Shown: positions 52,556 through 62,600 of the stretch, piece by piece
Layout of the letters: every line of letters begins with the position of its first letter
Position numbering within the stretch: the stretch's first letter is position 1
Source: 40CM-4-69-5 sp036556905
Lineage (GTDB): Bacteria; Methylomirabilota; Methylomirabilia; Rokubacteriales; CSP1-6
NCBI GenBank assembly: GCA_036556905.1
Contig: DATBIM010000050.1
Location: forward strand, 8,578 to 72,577
Direction: 5' to 3'
DNA: 64,000 nucleotides
Program-made: the position numbers and the translations under genes
Notes under the pieces: generated by a model
Told to the model about the DNA's origin: nothing
What the model saw: only the letters and a program-made list of their open reading frames with translations
Databases searched by the model: none

Positions 52556-53293
52556 GTGATCGCCATCATCGATTACGGCCGCGGCAACCTGGGCTCGGTG
52601 GAAAAGGCCTTCCAGCGCGTCGGTGTGCCGGCGACGGTCACCCAGGATCCGCGCGTGGTCGAGGACGCCGAGGCGGTGGTGCTCCCTGGAGACGGGGCAT
52701 TTCACGACGCGATGGCGAATCTGGATCAACTGGGGTTGCGGGCGCCGCTGGTGCGCGCCCTGGACGGACGCCGGCCTTTCCTGGGAATCTGCCTGGGCTA
52801 TCAGCTCCTGTTCTCGAGCAGTGAGGAGTTCGGCCAGGGCCGCGGGCTGGACGTCATCCCCGGTGTGGTGCGGCGCTTCCCGCCCGGCCGGAAGGTCCCG
52901 CACATGGGTTGGAATCGCGTCCACCACGGCGGCGGGCTCCGGCTGTTCGAGGGGATCCCCGACGGCGCGCACTTCTACTTCGTCCACTCTTACTATCCTG
53001 TTGTAGCGGGGGCCGAGAGCCCGGGTACGACCGAGGGTGGCCTGTCTCCGGTGGCCGGGGCTCCGGACGCCCGGTCGACCGCTGGCCTGTCTCCGGTGGC
53101 CGGGGCTCCGGACGCCCGGTCGACGGGCTCGAGTGCTTCACTCCGGGTGGCATGGTGCGAATACGGCGTGCGGTTCGCGGCGGCCCTGGAGCGTGGGCGG
53201 ATCTTCGCGACGCAGTTCCATCCCGAGAAGAGCCAGCGCTGGGGGTTGCGGCTCCTCGAGAACTTCGCCGCATTCGTGAAGAGCGGCGGATGA
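52556..53293 (+). CDS. hisH: Imidazole glycerol phosphate synthase glutaminase subunit, with insertion
   Basis: 245 residues against a usual 200-215. The class I glutamine amidotransferase triad is intact: Cys79 in GICLGYQLL, His222 and Glu224 in TQFHPEKSQ. It makes ammonia for HisF. Between HSYYPVVAG and CEYGVRFAAALE (about residues 152-197) an insertion contains two copies of GLSPVAGAPDARST with a 45-bp period. The frame is unbroken and the catalytic residues are kept, so the protein is probably active. GTG start; hisB stops 25 nt upstream. Confidence 0.93.
   Translation: MIAIIDYGRGNLGSVEKAFQRVGVPATVTQDPRVVEDAEAVVLPGDGAFHDAMANLDQLGLRAPLVRALDGRRPFLGICLGYQLLFSSSEEFGQGRGLDVIPGVVRRFPPGRKVPHMGWNRVHHGGGLRLFEGIPDGAHFYFVHSYYPVVAGAESPGTTEGGLSPVAGAPDARSTAGLSPVAGAPDARSTGSSASLRVAWCEYGVRFAAALERGRIFATQFHPEKSQRWGLRLLENFAAFVKSGG
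53039..53125 (+). repeat. In-frame 45-bp tandem duplication inside hisH
   Basis: 42-nt copies at 53039-53080 and 53084-53125, separated by GCT, identical except for the last base. Encodes a repeated 15-residue Pro/Ala-rich element, located in a loop between the strands that flank HSYY and EYGV. The near-identity suggests a recent duplication. Confidence 0.93.
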
Positions 53294-54000
53294 TCGTCAT
53301 TCCGGCCATCGATATCCGCGGGGGCTTCTGCGTGCGCCTGCGCGAGGGTCGGGCTGATCAGGAAACCGTGTTCTCCGAGGATCCGGTGGCCGTGGCCCGG
53401 CGCTGGGTGGACCTCGGCGCCGAACGCCTGCATGTGGTCGATCTCGACGGGGCCCTGGGAAAGCCCCGGCAGACGGACATGGTGCGCCGGGTCATCGAGG
53501 CCGCCGGGCCGGTCCCGGTGCAGGTGGGTGGAGGGCTCCGCGACGATGGGGCGGTGGCCGCGATGTTCAAAGCCGGGGCGCGCTGGGTGGTGCTCGGGAC
53601 CCGGGCCGTCGATGCCACGTTCCTGACCGGGACCTGCCAGAGGCACCCGGAGGGCATCATCGTCGCCGTTGACGGGCGCGGCTCGCGCGTGGCCGTGAAG
53701 GGCTGGACCGAAGTCGCCGAGGTGACGGTGGTCGAGCTGGGCCGGCAGGCCCGGGACGCGGGAGCGGCCGCGCTTCTGTACACGGACGTCGGCCGGGATG
53801 GGACCGAGCAGGGGCCCAACGTGAAGGACACGGCGACCCTGGCCGGGGCCGTGGGCATGCCGATTCTCGCCTCGGGCGGTGTGTCGAGCGTCAACGATCT
53901 CAGGGCGCTCGCCGCCATTCCCGGGGTCCAGGGGGTGGTCGTCGGCCGCGCGCTGTACACCGGGGCCATCGATCTCCGCCAGGCCCTGGAAGCCGTCTAG
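53290..54000 (+). CDS. hisA: Phosphoribosylformimino-AICAR ribotide isomerase
   Basis: 236-residue half-barrel pair TIM barrel. Catalytic Asp near residue 8 (IPAIDIRGG) and Asp about 130 (AVDGRGSRVAVKGW); phosphate loops VQVGGGLRDD and LASGGVSS. Could in principle be the bifunctional PriA, but no evidence; trp genes are absent. Start overlaps hisH as ATGA. Confidence 0.95.
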   Translation: MIVIPAIDIRGGFCVRLREGRADQETVFSEDPVAVARRWVDLGAERLHVVDLDGALGKPRQTDMVRRVIEAAGPVPVQVGGGLRDDGAVAAMFKAGARWVVLGTRAVDATFLTGTCQRHPEGIIVAVDGRGSRVAVKGWTEVAEVTVVELGRQARDAGAAALLYTDVGRDGTEQGPNVKDTATLAGAVGMPILASGGVSSVNDLRALAAIPGVQGVVVGRALYTGAIDLRQALEAV

Positions 54001-54774
54001 ATGCTGGCCAAGCGTCTCGTTCCCTGTCTGGACGTCAAGGACGGTCGTGTCGTCAAAGGGGTACGCTTCGTCGATCTTCGCGACGCCGGCGATCCGGTGG
54101 AGGCCGCGTTAGCCTACGACGCCCAGGGTGCCGACGAGCTCGTCTTCCTGGACATCACGGCCTCCCACGAGAATCGGAAGATCATGCTCGACGTCGTCGC
54201 CCGCACGGCCGAGGGCATCTACATGCCGCTGACGGTCGGCGGCGGCATCCGGGGGATCGCTGACGTCCGGGCATTGCTGCGCGCCGGCGCCGACAAGGTG
54301 TCGCTGAACACCGCAGCCCTGGAAAGCCCGGAGCTCATCACGGAAGCGGCCGAGCGATTCGGAAGCCAATGCATCGTGGTAGCGATAGATGCGCGCCGGG
54401 CGCCGGGCCCCGGCTCCGGCCGCTGGGGCGTCTACACCCATGGCGGGCGGCGGGCGGCCGGGCGTGATGCCGTGGAGTGGGCCCGGACGGCAGCGGCCCT
54501 GGGCGCCGGAGAGATCCTCTTGACGAGCATGGACCGGGACGGCACCAAGGACGGCTACGACCTCGAGCTGACCCGTGCGGTGGCCGAGGCGGTCGAGGTC
54601 CCGGTGATCGCCTCGGGCGGTGCCGGTTCTCTGGAGCACCTCGCCGAAGGCCTGATCGAGGGGCGCGCCGACGCGGCCTTGGCCGCGTCGATCTTCCACT
54701 TCGGTATCCATACGATCGCCGAGGCGAAGCGGTATCTCCGCGAGCGCGGCGTGGAGGTGCGGCTGGAGCCGTGA
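54001..54774 (+). CDS. hisF: Imidazole glycerol phosphate synthase cyclase subunit
   Basis: 257 residues. Starts MLAKRLVPCLDVKDGRVVKGVRF with catalytic Asp11; second Asp near 130 in VVAIDARRAPG; TVGGGIRG and ASGGAGSLEHL phosphate loops. Uses ammonia from HisH. ATG follows the hisA stop with no gap. Confidence 0.97.
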   Translation: MLAKRLVPCLDVKDGRVVKGVRFVDLRDAGDPVEAALAYDAQGADELVFLDITASHENRKIMLDVVARTAEGIYMPLTVGGGIRGIADVRALLRAGADKVSLNTAALESPELITEAAERFGSQCIVVAIDARRAPGPGSGRWGVYTHGGRRAAGRDAVEWARTAAALGAGEILLTSMDRDGTKDGYDLELTRAVAEAVEVPVIASGGAGSLEHLAEGLIEGRADAALAASIFHFGIHTIAEAKRYLRERGVEVRLEP

Positions 54775-55403
54775 AGCTGGACGACCTGAAGTTCGATGAC
54801 CGTGGCCTCATCCCGGCGGTGGTCCAGGAGGCGGACACCGGGGAGGTCCTCATGGTCGCGTGGATGGATCGGCGGGCGCTGGAGGCGACCCTGGCGACCG
54901 GACTCACCCACTTCTGGTCCCGCTCGCGGCAGCAGTCCTGGCGAAAGGGCGAGACTTCGGGCCACACGCAGCACGTCCGCGCGCTCTACACCGATTGCGA
55001 TGCCGACACCCTGCTCGTCCAGGTGCATCAGGAGGGCGTCGCCTGCCATACCGGCAACCGCACGTGCTTCTTCACGGCGCTGCGGGAGGGCCCGCAAGCC
55101 GCCAACATGTTGGAGCGGCTGGAGCGGGTCGTGGAAAGCCGCAAAGCGACCCCCCAGGCGGGTTCCTACGTGAGCGGCCTCCTGGCCAAAGGCGAGGCGA
55201 CGATCGCCCGAAAAATCGGCGAGGAGGCGAGCGAGGTGATTACGGCCGCCCTGGGTGGCGAGGGCGATCGGCGCGTGGTCGAGGAGGTCGCTGATCTCTG
55301 GTTTCACACACTGGTCCTGCTAGGAGCCCGGGGGCTCCGGTTGCGCGAGGTGCTGGAGGAGCTGGCCCGGCGCCACCAGGCTCGGACGACGCCGAGCGCC
55401 TGA
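54771..55403 (+). CDS. hisI: Bifunctional PRA-CH/PRA-PH HisIE
   Basis: 210 residues: cyclohydrolase domain (HisI; WSRSRQQSWRKGETSGHTQHV and metal-binding DCDADTLLVQVHQEGVACHTG, about 60-95) followed by pyrophosphohydrolase (HisE; KIGEEASEVITAALGGEGD, about 145). The fused form is common in proteobacteria. GTG overlaps the hisF stop. Last his gene of the cluster; hisC, hisZ and a histidinol phosphatase are missing. Confidence 0.95.
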   Translation: MKLDDLKFDDRGLIPAVVQEADTGEVLMVAWMDRRALEATLATGLTHFWSRSRQQSWRKGETSGHTQHVRALYTDCDADTLLVQVHQEGVACHTGNRTCFFTALREGPQAANMLERLERVVESRKATPQAGSYVSGLLAKGEATIARKIGEEASEVITAALGGEGDRRVVEEVADLWFHTLVLLGARGLRLREVLEELARRHQARTTPSA

Positions 55404-55412
55404 GCTGCCAGG

Positions 55413-55937
55413 GTGCGCCCACTCTGCGCCGGGGTGGTGAGGGTCGGCCTCCTGGGCGCGATGCTCGCCTTCCTGGTGGCCGGCTGTGCCGGGCGTCGAA
55501 TCGAGGACGGCGTCTTCTACTCGACGAAGGGTTATTGGATACGGATCCCGGGACCGGAGTGGATGGTCGTCAACGAGAGCCGCGCTGACCTGGAGCTGAA
55601 GGCCCGTGACGGGCGGGCGGGGATGCTGGCGAACGCCACCTGCGAGGCCCACGTCGCCCGGCGCCCGCCCACTGTCCTCCAGCGGCAGTTGCTCCTGGGG
55701 CTCTCGAACCCGCACGTCGTCGAGCGGGGTGAGGTGACCGTCGCGGGTCGGCCCGCCCCGCGCACCGTGCTGGAGGCGGGGGTCGCTGACGGCGGCGGGC
55801 GGGTCCGCATCGACGCGGTCACGGTGACTGACTCCCGCTGTGTGTACGACCTCATTTTCGTCGCCCCCCTCGCCGTCTTTGCCGAGCGGCAGGCCGACTT
55901 CGCGGCGTTCGTGGCGAGCTTCACGGCAGGGCGGTGA
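55413..55937 (+). CDS. Hypothetical lipoprotein upstream of mlaEFD
   Basis: 174 residues. Signal peptide GLLGAMLAFLVAGC with lipobox Cys near 25, then a beta-rich domain: GVFYSTKGYWIRIPGPEWMVV...LELKARDGRAGMLANATC and PPTVLQRQLLLGLSNPHVVERGEVTVAGRPAPRTVLEA. This pattern (short exported proteins that score substrates for 'stress' or outer-membrane assembly) is often seen near Mla genes, but I do not recognise a named family. Stop overlaps the start region of mlaE. Confidence 0.75.
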   Translation: MRPLCAGVVRVGLLGAMLAFLVAGCAGRRIEDGVFYSTKGYWIRIPGPEWMVVNESRADLELKARDGRAGMLANATCEAHVARRPPTVLQRQLLLGLSNPHVVERGEVTVAGRPAPRTVLEAGVADGGGRVRIDAVTVTDSRCVYDLIFVAPLAVFAERQADFAAFVASFTAGR

Positions 55938-56698
55938 TGACCCTCTATTTGAGACGAACCGCGATGTGGTACGGGGGGTTGGGCCTGCTCGGCGGTGCCG
56001 TCTTGCGCAACCTGGCGCTGCCGCCCGCCTACGTGCGGCATATCGTGGCCGAGATGGAGACGATGGGCGTCCGCTCGCTGGGGGTCGCCCTGACCGCGGC
56101 GATCTTCACCGGCATGGTGTTTGCCATTCAGAGCGCCGTGAACATGGCCCGCTTCGGCGCCGAGAACTACGTGGGCCCCCTCACCGCCCTGGCCATCCTC
56201 CGCGAGCTGGGGCCCGTGCTCACGGCGGTCCTGGTCGGCGGCAAGGTGGCCTCGGGCATCACCGCTGAGCTGGGATCGATGAAGGTCACCGAGCAGATCG
56301 ACGCGCTGCGCATGCTGGGGGTCAACTACGTCAAGCGCCTCATCGTCCCGCGCATCCTGGCCGCCCTCGTGGTGTTTCCCCTCCTTACCGTGCTGGCCGA
56401 CGCGCTGGGCGTGCTCGGGGGCCTGGCCGTGATGGTGTTCGAGCGAAGCGCCGACCCCTATGCCTACTGGAACACGACGACCTACTGGGTGGTGCCGAAA
56501 GACTTCCTCATGGGAATCGGCAAGAGCGTCTTTTTCGGGATCATCATCACCCTCATCGGTTGCTACAACGGTCTGGCGACGGAGGGCGGGACGGAGGGGC
56601 TGGGGCGGGCCACGACGGGCACCGTCGTCCACGTCACTATGGGGGTCATCGTGTCGGACTTCTTCCTGACCAAGCTTTTCCTCAGCCTGTTCTGGTGA
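55937..56698 (+). CDS. mlaE: MlaE-family phospholipid ABC transporter permease
   Basis: 253 residues, five to six helices. Typical family blocks: FTGMVFAIQSAVNMARFGAENYVGPLTALAILRELGPVLTAVLVGGKVASGITAELGSMKVTEQIDAL (read in overlapping blocks, about 55-120) and PRILAALVVFPLLTVLADALG. An adjacent GTG at 55934 is a second possible start. Forms the inner-membrane lipid transporter with MlaF and MlaD. Confidence 0.93.
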   Translation: MTLYLRRTAMWYGGLGLLGGAVLRNLALPPAYVRHIVAEMETMGVRSLGVALTAAIFTGMVFAIQSAVNMARFGAENYVGPLTALAILRELGPVLTAVLVGGKVASGITAELGSMKVTEQIDALRMLGVNYVKRLIVPRILAALVVFPLLTVLADALGVLGGLAVMVFERSADPYAYWNTTTYWVVPKDFLMGIGKSVFFGIIITLIGCYNGLATEGGTEGLGRATTGTVVHVTMGVIVSDFFLTKLFLSLFW

Positions 56699-57444
56699 GC
56701 GTCTCGGGGCCGCTGGTCGAGGTCGTCGATGTCTGGAAGGCGTTCGATGCCCTCCAGGTGCTGGCCGGGGTGTCGTTGGAGGCGACCCGGGGAGAGACGC
56801 TGGTGGTGATGGGGGGAAGCGGATCGGGCAAGACGGTGCTGCTCCGACTCATCGCTGGCCTGCTCCGTCCCGACCGGGGGCGCATCCGTCTGCTCGGCCA
56901 ACCGATCGAGCGCCTGTCCGAGGAGCAGTTGCTCTCCATTCGCCGGAGGATCGGGTACGTGTTCCAGGGCGCGGCGCTTTTCGACTCGCTCTCCGTTCTC
57001 GAAAATGTCGCCTACCCTCTACGTGAGCACACCCGGCTCAGCGAGTCGGAGATCCACGAGCGGGTCGTGCATTTCCTGTCACTGGTCGGACTCAACGGTA
57101 ACGTGCTGTCGCTGCTGCCGGCCGAGCTCTCCGGAGGCATGCGCAAGCGCGTCGGCATCGCCCGGGCCCTGGTGAATGAGCCCGAGCTCATGCTCTTCGA
57201 CGAGCCGACGGCGGGGCTCGATCCCACCAACTCGCGGCTCGTCGCCGAGCTGATCTCGCAGGTGAGGACCGGGGTGTGCGACACTGCGATCGTGGTGACG
57301 CACGATCTCGAGCTCACTCGCACCGTCGCCGATCGTGTTGCCGTCCTCATCGGTGGGCGATTCGCCGCATCGGGGCCCCGGAATGCTGTGCTGGAGTCGA
57401 CGGATTCCGCGGTGCAGGCGTTTCTGGCCGGCCAGGCGAGGTGA
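56695..57444 (+). CDS. mlaF: MlaF-family phospholipid ABC transporter ATPase
   Basis: 249 residues. Walker A MGGSGSGKTVLLRLIAGL (about 40), Q-loop YVFQGAALFDSLSVLENV, signature LSGGMRKRVGIARALV (about 145) and Walker B LMLFDEPTAGLDPTNS. GGMRKR signature is typical of Mla. GTG start overlaps mlaE by 4 nt. Confidence 0.94.
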   Translation: MSVSGPLVEVVDVWKAFDALQVLAGVSLEATRGETLVVMGGSGSGKTVLLRLIAGLLRPDRGRIRLLGQPIERLSEEQLLSIRRRIGYVFQGAALFDSLSVLENVAYPLREHTRLSESEIHERVVHFLSLVGLNGNVLSLLPAELSGGMRKRVGIARALVNEPELMLFDEPTAGLDPTNSRLVAELISQVRTGVCDTAIVVTHDLELTRTVADRVAVLIGGRFAASGPRNAVLESTDSAVQAFLAGQAR

Positions 57445-57448
57445 GGAC

Positions 57449-58633
57449 GTGAACGAGGGGCCGAGCGAGCGGGCGAGCCGCCTCCGGGTCGGCATCTTCG
57501 TCCTAGTCGCGGTCGTGGCGTTCCTGGGGATGATCTATGCCCTGGGGGCGCGAACACGGCTCTTCGAGCCCCGCTACAGCATCCACGCCGAGTTCACGGA
57601 GGTGGCCGGGCTCGCCGAGGGGGCGACAGTGCGGCTGGCCGGAGTGCAGATCGGCCGGGTGGCGGATGTGCACCTGCCCTCCCAGCCCGGCGGCAAAGTG
57701 CGGGTCGAGCTCAACATCGCCAGAAGGTACGCCGATCGCATCCGACGTGACTCCATCGCCCGCATCGAGACGCAGGGGCTCCTGGGAGACAAGATCGTCG
57801 AGATCACCGTGGGCAGCGCCGGAGCCCCGCCGCTGCGCGCGGGCGAAACCATCACCACTCGTGAACCCACGAACATCGCCGAAGCCATCAACAGCGGGGC
57901 CGAGACGATGAGGAACGTGGCGGCGGTTGCCGAAAGCCTCCGCCAGGCGGCGGAAAGCTTCAACCAGGCCACGATCGTCGAGGATATCGCGGCAGCCTCG
58001 GCCACGGCGCGGAGAGCCACCGAGCAGTTCGCCCGCATCGGGGCGGAAGTGGAGAAGGGCCGGGGGTGGGCCCACGCCCTGATCTACGAGGAGCCCCAGG
58101 CCCTACGCCGGCTCAACCAGCTCCTGGCGGCCACCCAGAGCCTGCTCGATCGGGTCGAGCGTGGGGAGGGGGTCGTCGGCGTGCTCGCCTCCCCGCGGTC
58201 CACGGAGGCGGCCCGGAAGTTCGTCCAGGCGATGGAGCGGATCGCTCGGATGTCCGAGCACGGAGAGGAAGGACTCCTGCCCGCGCTCCTGTTCGACCCC
58301 CAGTACCGGGGTGTGCTCGAGGATCTGCGCGTGACGGCGCGGAATTTTCGTGATGTCTCGGATCGGATCGTGAGCGGCCGGGGCACCCTGGGGAGCCTGG
58401 TCAAAGATGCTCCTGGGGACGGCGACCTCCGCCTGGCGCTCGAGGACCTGCAGGTCGCCTCGGCCAACCTCCGGGCCATCACCACGAAGATCAACGAGGG
58501 GGAGGGCACCCTGGGGGCGCTCATTGCGGATCCCACCGTGTACGACCGCCTGGTGACGATCCTGGACGGTGTCCAGCGGAGCCTCCTGCTTCGCTCGCTC
58601 ATCCGGGGCCTCGACAAGGACCGCGAGCAATAG
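57449..58633 (+). CDS. mlaD: MlaD-family MCE-domain protein
   Basis: 394 residues, longer than E. coli MlaD (183). One N-terminal transmembrane helix (LRVGIFVLVAVVAFLGMIYALG), a single MCE domain (YSIHAEFTEVAGLAEGATVRLAGVQIGRVADV to about 115), then a long alpha-helical tail (about 150-390) with coiled-coil character and the repeated motif RGTLGSLVKD / EGTLGALIAD. Long-tailed MCE proteins may form a periplasmic tunnel. Start GTG at 57449 follows GGCGAGGTGAGG. Confidence 0.92.
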   Translation: MNEGPSERASRLRVGIFVLVAVVAFLGMIYALGARTRLFEPRYSIHAEFTEVAGLAEGATVRLAGVQIGRVADVHLPSQPGGKVRVELNIARRYADRIRRDSIARIETQGLLGDKIVEITVGSAGAPPLRAGETITTREPTNIAEAINSGAETMRNVAAVAESLRQAAESFNQATIVEDIAAASATARRATEQFARIGAEVEKGRGWAHALIYEEPQALRRLNQLLAATQSLLDRVERGEGVVGVLASPRSTEAARKFVQAMERIARMSEHGEEGLLPALLFDPQYRGVLEDLRVTARNFRDVSDRIVSGRGTLGSLVKDAPGDGDLRLALEDLQVASANLRAITTKINEGEGTLGALIADPTVYDRLVTILDGVQRSLLLRSLIRGLDKDREQ

Positions 58634-58635
58634 GA

Positions 58636-59997
58636 ATGAGAGACCGGAGCGTCTGGCGCTGCCAGCAGTGCGGGTTCGCGAGCCCCAAGCCGGGCACCTG
58701 CCCAGACTGCAAGCGCACGACCGGCGAGCTCGCCGCCCTCGTGGAGGAGCGGCACGGGGGCCCATCCACCGGCCGACGGCCGGTGACCGCGACGAGCCGG
58801 CCCCGTCCGCTCGTGGACATCGCCACGGAGCGTGTCGAGCGCGTCCGGACCCAGATTGGGGAGTTGGATCGCGTGCTGGGCGGCGGCGTGGTGCCGGGCT
58901 CCCTGGTGCTCATCGGGGGGGATCCCGGCATCGGCAAGTCGACACTGCTGCTTCAGGCGGCCCGGGCCCTGGCCGCTGCCGCCGCCCCGGTGCTCTACGT
59001 CTCCGGCGAGGAATCGACGGCCCAGGTGCGGCTTCGCGCCCAGCGCCTGGGGATCGGAGGTGACGGTCTGCTGCTGTGGGCCGAGAACGACCTGGCTGTG
59101 GTCCAGGCCGAACTCGACACGGTCAAACCGCAGGCCCTGGTCATCGACTCGATCCAAACCGTCTTCCTGCCCGAGCTGGAGTCGGCGCCCGGGAGCGTGA
59201 CCCAGGTTCGCGAGTGCGGAGCCCGCCTCATGTCGCTGGCCAAGGGGCGGGGGATGGCGACGTTTCTCGTCGGGCACGTGACGAAGGAAGGGGCGCTAGC
59301 CGGGCCCCGGGTGCTCGAGCATCTCGTGGACACTGTGCTCTACTTCGAGGGGGAGCAGCACCACGCCTACCGAATCCTACGAGCTGTCAAGAACCGCTTC
59401 GGGTCGACGAATGAAATCGGCGTGTTCCAGATGGCCGAGGGCGGCCTGCTCGAAGTCCCCAACCCATCGGGCTTCTTCCTGGCCGAACGTCCCAAGGACG
59501 CTCCCGGCTCCGTCATTGTCCCGGGGCTCGAGGGTACGCGGCCGCTGTTGTTCGAGCTGCAGGCGCTGGTCAGCTCGGCCTCGTTCGGGACACCGCGGCG
59601 CACGGTGCTCGGCACCGACTACAACCGCGTCTGCCTGCTCCTTGCCGTCCTTGAGAAGCGTGCGGGCGTGCCGCTGGGCACCCAGGACGTCTTTGTCAAC
59701 GTCGCCGGTGGCGGGCGTGTCGTAGAGCCTGCCGCCGACCTTGGCATCGTCCTGGCCGCCGCCTCGAGTTTCTTCGACCGCGCCGTCCGGGGCGAGCTCG
59801 TGGTGGTGGGCGAGGTGGGTCTCACGGGTGAGGTTCGGGCCGTGACCGGGCTCGAGACCCGGCTGCGCGAGGCAGCGGCGCTCGGATTCAAGGAGGCGGT
59901 GGTTCCCCAGACGAATCTGGCCGAGCATCCGCGGCTTCCGCTCGACGTTCACGGTGTCGCCACGGTCCAGGCCGCGCTGGACCTGGTCCTCGGGTGA
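58636..59997 (+). CDS. radA: DNA repair protein RadA
   Basis: 453 residues: zinc finger with Cys at 9, 12, 22 and 25, Walker A GGDPGIGKSTLLLQ (about 93), RadA-specific KNRFG motif (VKNRFGSTNEIGVF, about 255) and a C-terminal Lon-like domain (VFVNVAGGGRVVEPAADLGIVLAAASSF). Branch-migration helicase in recombination. Confidence 0.96.
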   Translation: MRDRSVWRCQQCGFASPKPGTCPDCKRTTGELAALVEERHGGPSTGRRPVTATSRPRPLVDIATERVERVRTQIGELDRVLGGGVVPGSLVLIGGDPGIGKSTLLLQAARALAAAAAPVLYVSGEESTAQVRLRAQRLGIGGDGLLLWAENDLAVVQAELDTVKPQALVIDSIQTVFLPELESAPGSVTQVRECGARLMSLAKGRGMATFLVGHVTKEGALAGPRVLEHLVDTVLYFEGEQHHAYRILRAVKNRFGSTNEIGVFQMAEGGLLEVPNPSGFFLAERPKDAPGSVIVPGLEGTRPLLFELQALVSSASFGTPRRTVLGTDYNRVCLLLAVLEKRAGVPLGTQDVFVNVAGGGRVVEPAADLGIVLAAASSFFDRAVRGELVVVGEVGLTGEVRAVTGLETRLREAAALGFKEAVVPQTNLAEHPRLPLDVHGVATVQAALDLVLG

Positions 59998-60707
59998 GCC
60001 CGATGCCGGCAGCGGCGCGAGGGCACCGCGGTGACGTGGCGGTTGTCATTCCGGCGGGAGGGTTGGGAACCCGGTTGGCGCGCCGCACGCCCAAGCAGCT
60101 CCTGACCCTCGGGCGCACGCCGATCCTGGTTGTCACCGTGCGACACTTCGTCGAGCATCCCCGGACGGCCGCCGTCGTGGTCGCGGCGCCCACCCACTAC
60201 CTCAAGCGGATCCGGCGGCTCCTCGCGCCATTCGCGAGGCGGTGTCAGCTGACCGTGGTGGAGGGCGGTTCCACACGCCAGGAGTCCGTGTGGCGGGCGC
60301 TGCAGGCCACCCCCAGCCACGCCGAGCTGATCGTGGTGCACGATGCCGTCCGGCCGTTCATCACGCGCACGCTCATCGACGCCGTGCTTCAGGCGGCCCG
60401 GGCCCACGGGGCCGCCCTCTGCGCCCTGCCCATCGCCGAGACGGTGAAGCGGGTTAGTGGGGAGTACGTGGAGGCGACGCTCGATCGGTCGGCGCTGTGG
60501 GCCGCCCAGACCCCCCAGGCCTTTCGGGCGGCGCTGCTGCGCGAGGCCCATGAGAAATCACACCGTGACGGGATTTCCGGAACCGACGAAGCGGCGCTCG
60601 TCGAGCGCCTGGGCGTCCCTGTGCACATCGTGCGCGGCCTGGAGGCAAACCTCAAAATCACGACCCCCGATGATCTCCGGCGCGCGCGAGCCTGGGCCAA
60701 GCGGTGA
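59994..60707 (+). CDS. ispD: 2-C-methyl-D-erythritol 4-phosphate cytidylyltransferase
   Basis: 237 residues of the IspD family in the MEP isoprenoid pathway. Nucleotide-binding VVIPAGGLGTRLARRTPKQLL (about 17); VHDAVRPFI (about 120); C-terminal GLEANLKITTPDDL. GTG at 59994 overlaps radA; an ATG at 60003 is possible. ispF follows directly by overlap. Confidence 0.94.
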   Translation: MSPMPAAARGHRGDVAVVIPAGGLGTRLARRTPKQLLTLGRTPILVVTVRHFVEHPRTAAVVVAAPTHYLKRIRRLLAPFARRCQLTVVEGGSTRQESVWRALQATPSHAELIVVHDAVRPFITRTLIDAVLQAARAHGAALCALPIAETVKRVSGEYVEATLDRSALWAAQTPQAFRAALLREAHEKSHRDGISGTDEAALVERLGVPVHIVRGLEANLKITTPDDLRRARAWAKR

Positions 60708-61175
60708 CACGAGTCGGCTTCGGTTTCGACCTCCACCCGCTCGTGCGCAATCGCGCGCTCGTCCTGGGCGGCGTGACGATTCCCTCCGAGGTCGGGCTCG
60801 GCGGGCACTCCGACGCCGACGTCCTCGCCCACGCGGTGGCCGAGGCGCTCCTCGGTGCCCTGGCCCTGGGCGACCTGGGCCGGCACTTTCCCGACAGCGA
60901 TCCGCGCTGGGCCGGGGCCTCGAGCCTCCATCTGCTGGCGGAGGTCATGGGGCTGGTCCGTCGGCAGGGCGGACACCTGATCAATCTCGACGCCACGGTC
61001 CTGGCCGAGGCGCCACGACTGGCGCCCCACCTCGACGAGATGGCCAAGCGGCTCGCCGACGTCCTCGGTGTGACAGTGGGCGCGGTGAGCGTGAAGGCCA
61101 AGAGCCCGGAAGGGTTGGGACTCTTGGGCCGTCGGGAAGGCATCGCCGCCATGGCCGTGGTGAGCGTCGAGGTGG

Positions 61176-61183
<8 letters not shown>
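60704..61183 (+). CDS. ispF: 2-C-methyl-D-erythritol 2,4-cyclodiphosphate synthase
   Basis: 159 residues. Metal ligands in GFDLHPL and GGHSDADVLAHAV; DLGRHFPDSDPRW and the C-terminal KAKSPEGLGLLGRREGIAAMAV. GTG overlaps ispD (ispD-ispF order as in many bacteria) and its end overlaps cysS by 8 nt. Confidence 0.95.

Positions 61184-62596
<1,413 letters not shown>

Positions 62597-62600
<4 letters not shown>

Noticed and set aside
52556..53293. hisH as a pseudogene
   Set aside because: The insertion is in frame and Cys79, His222 and Glu224 remain.
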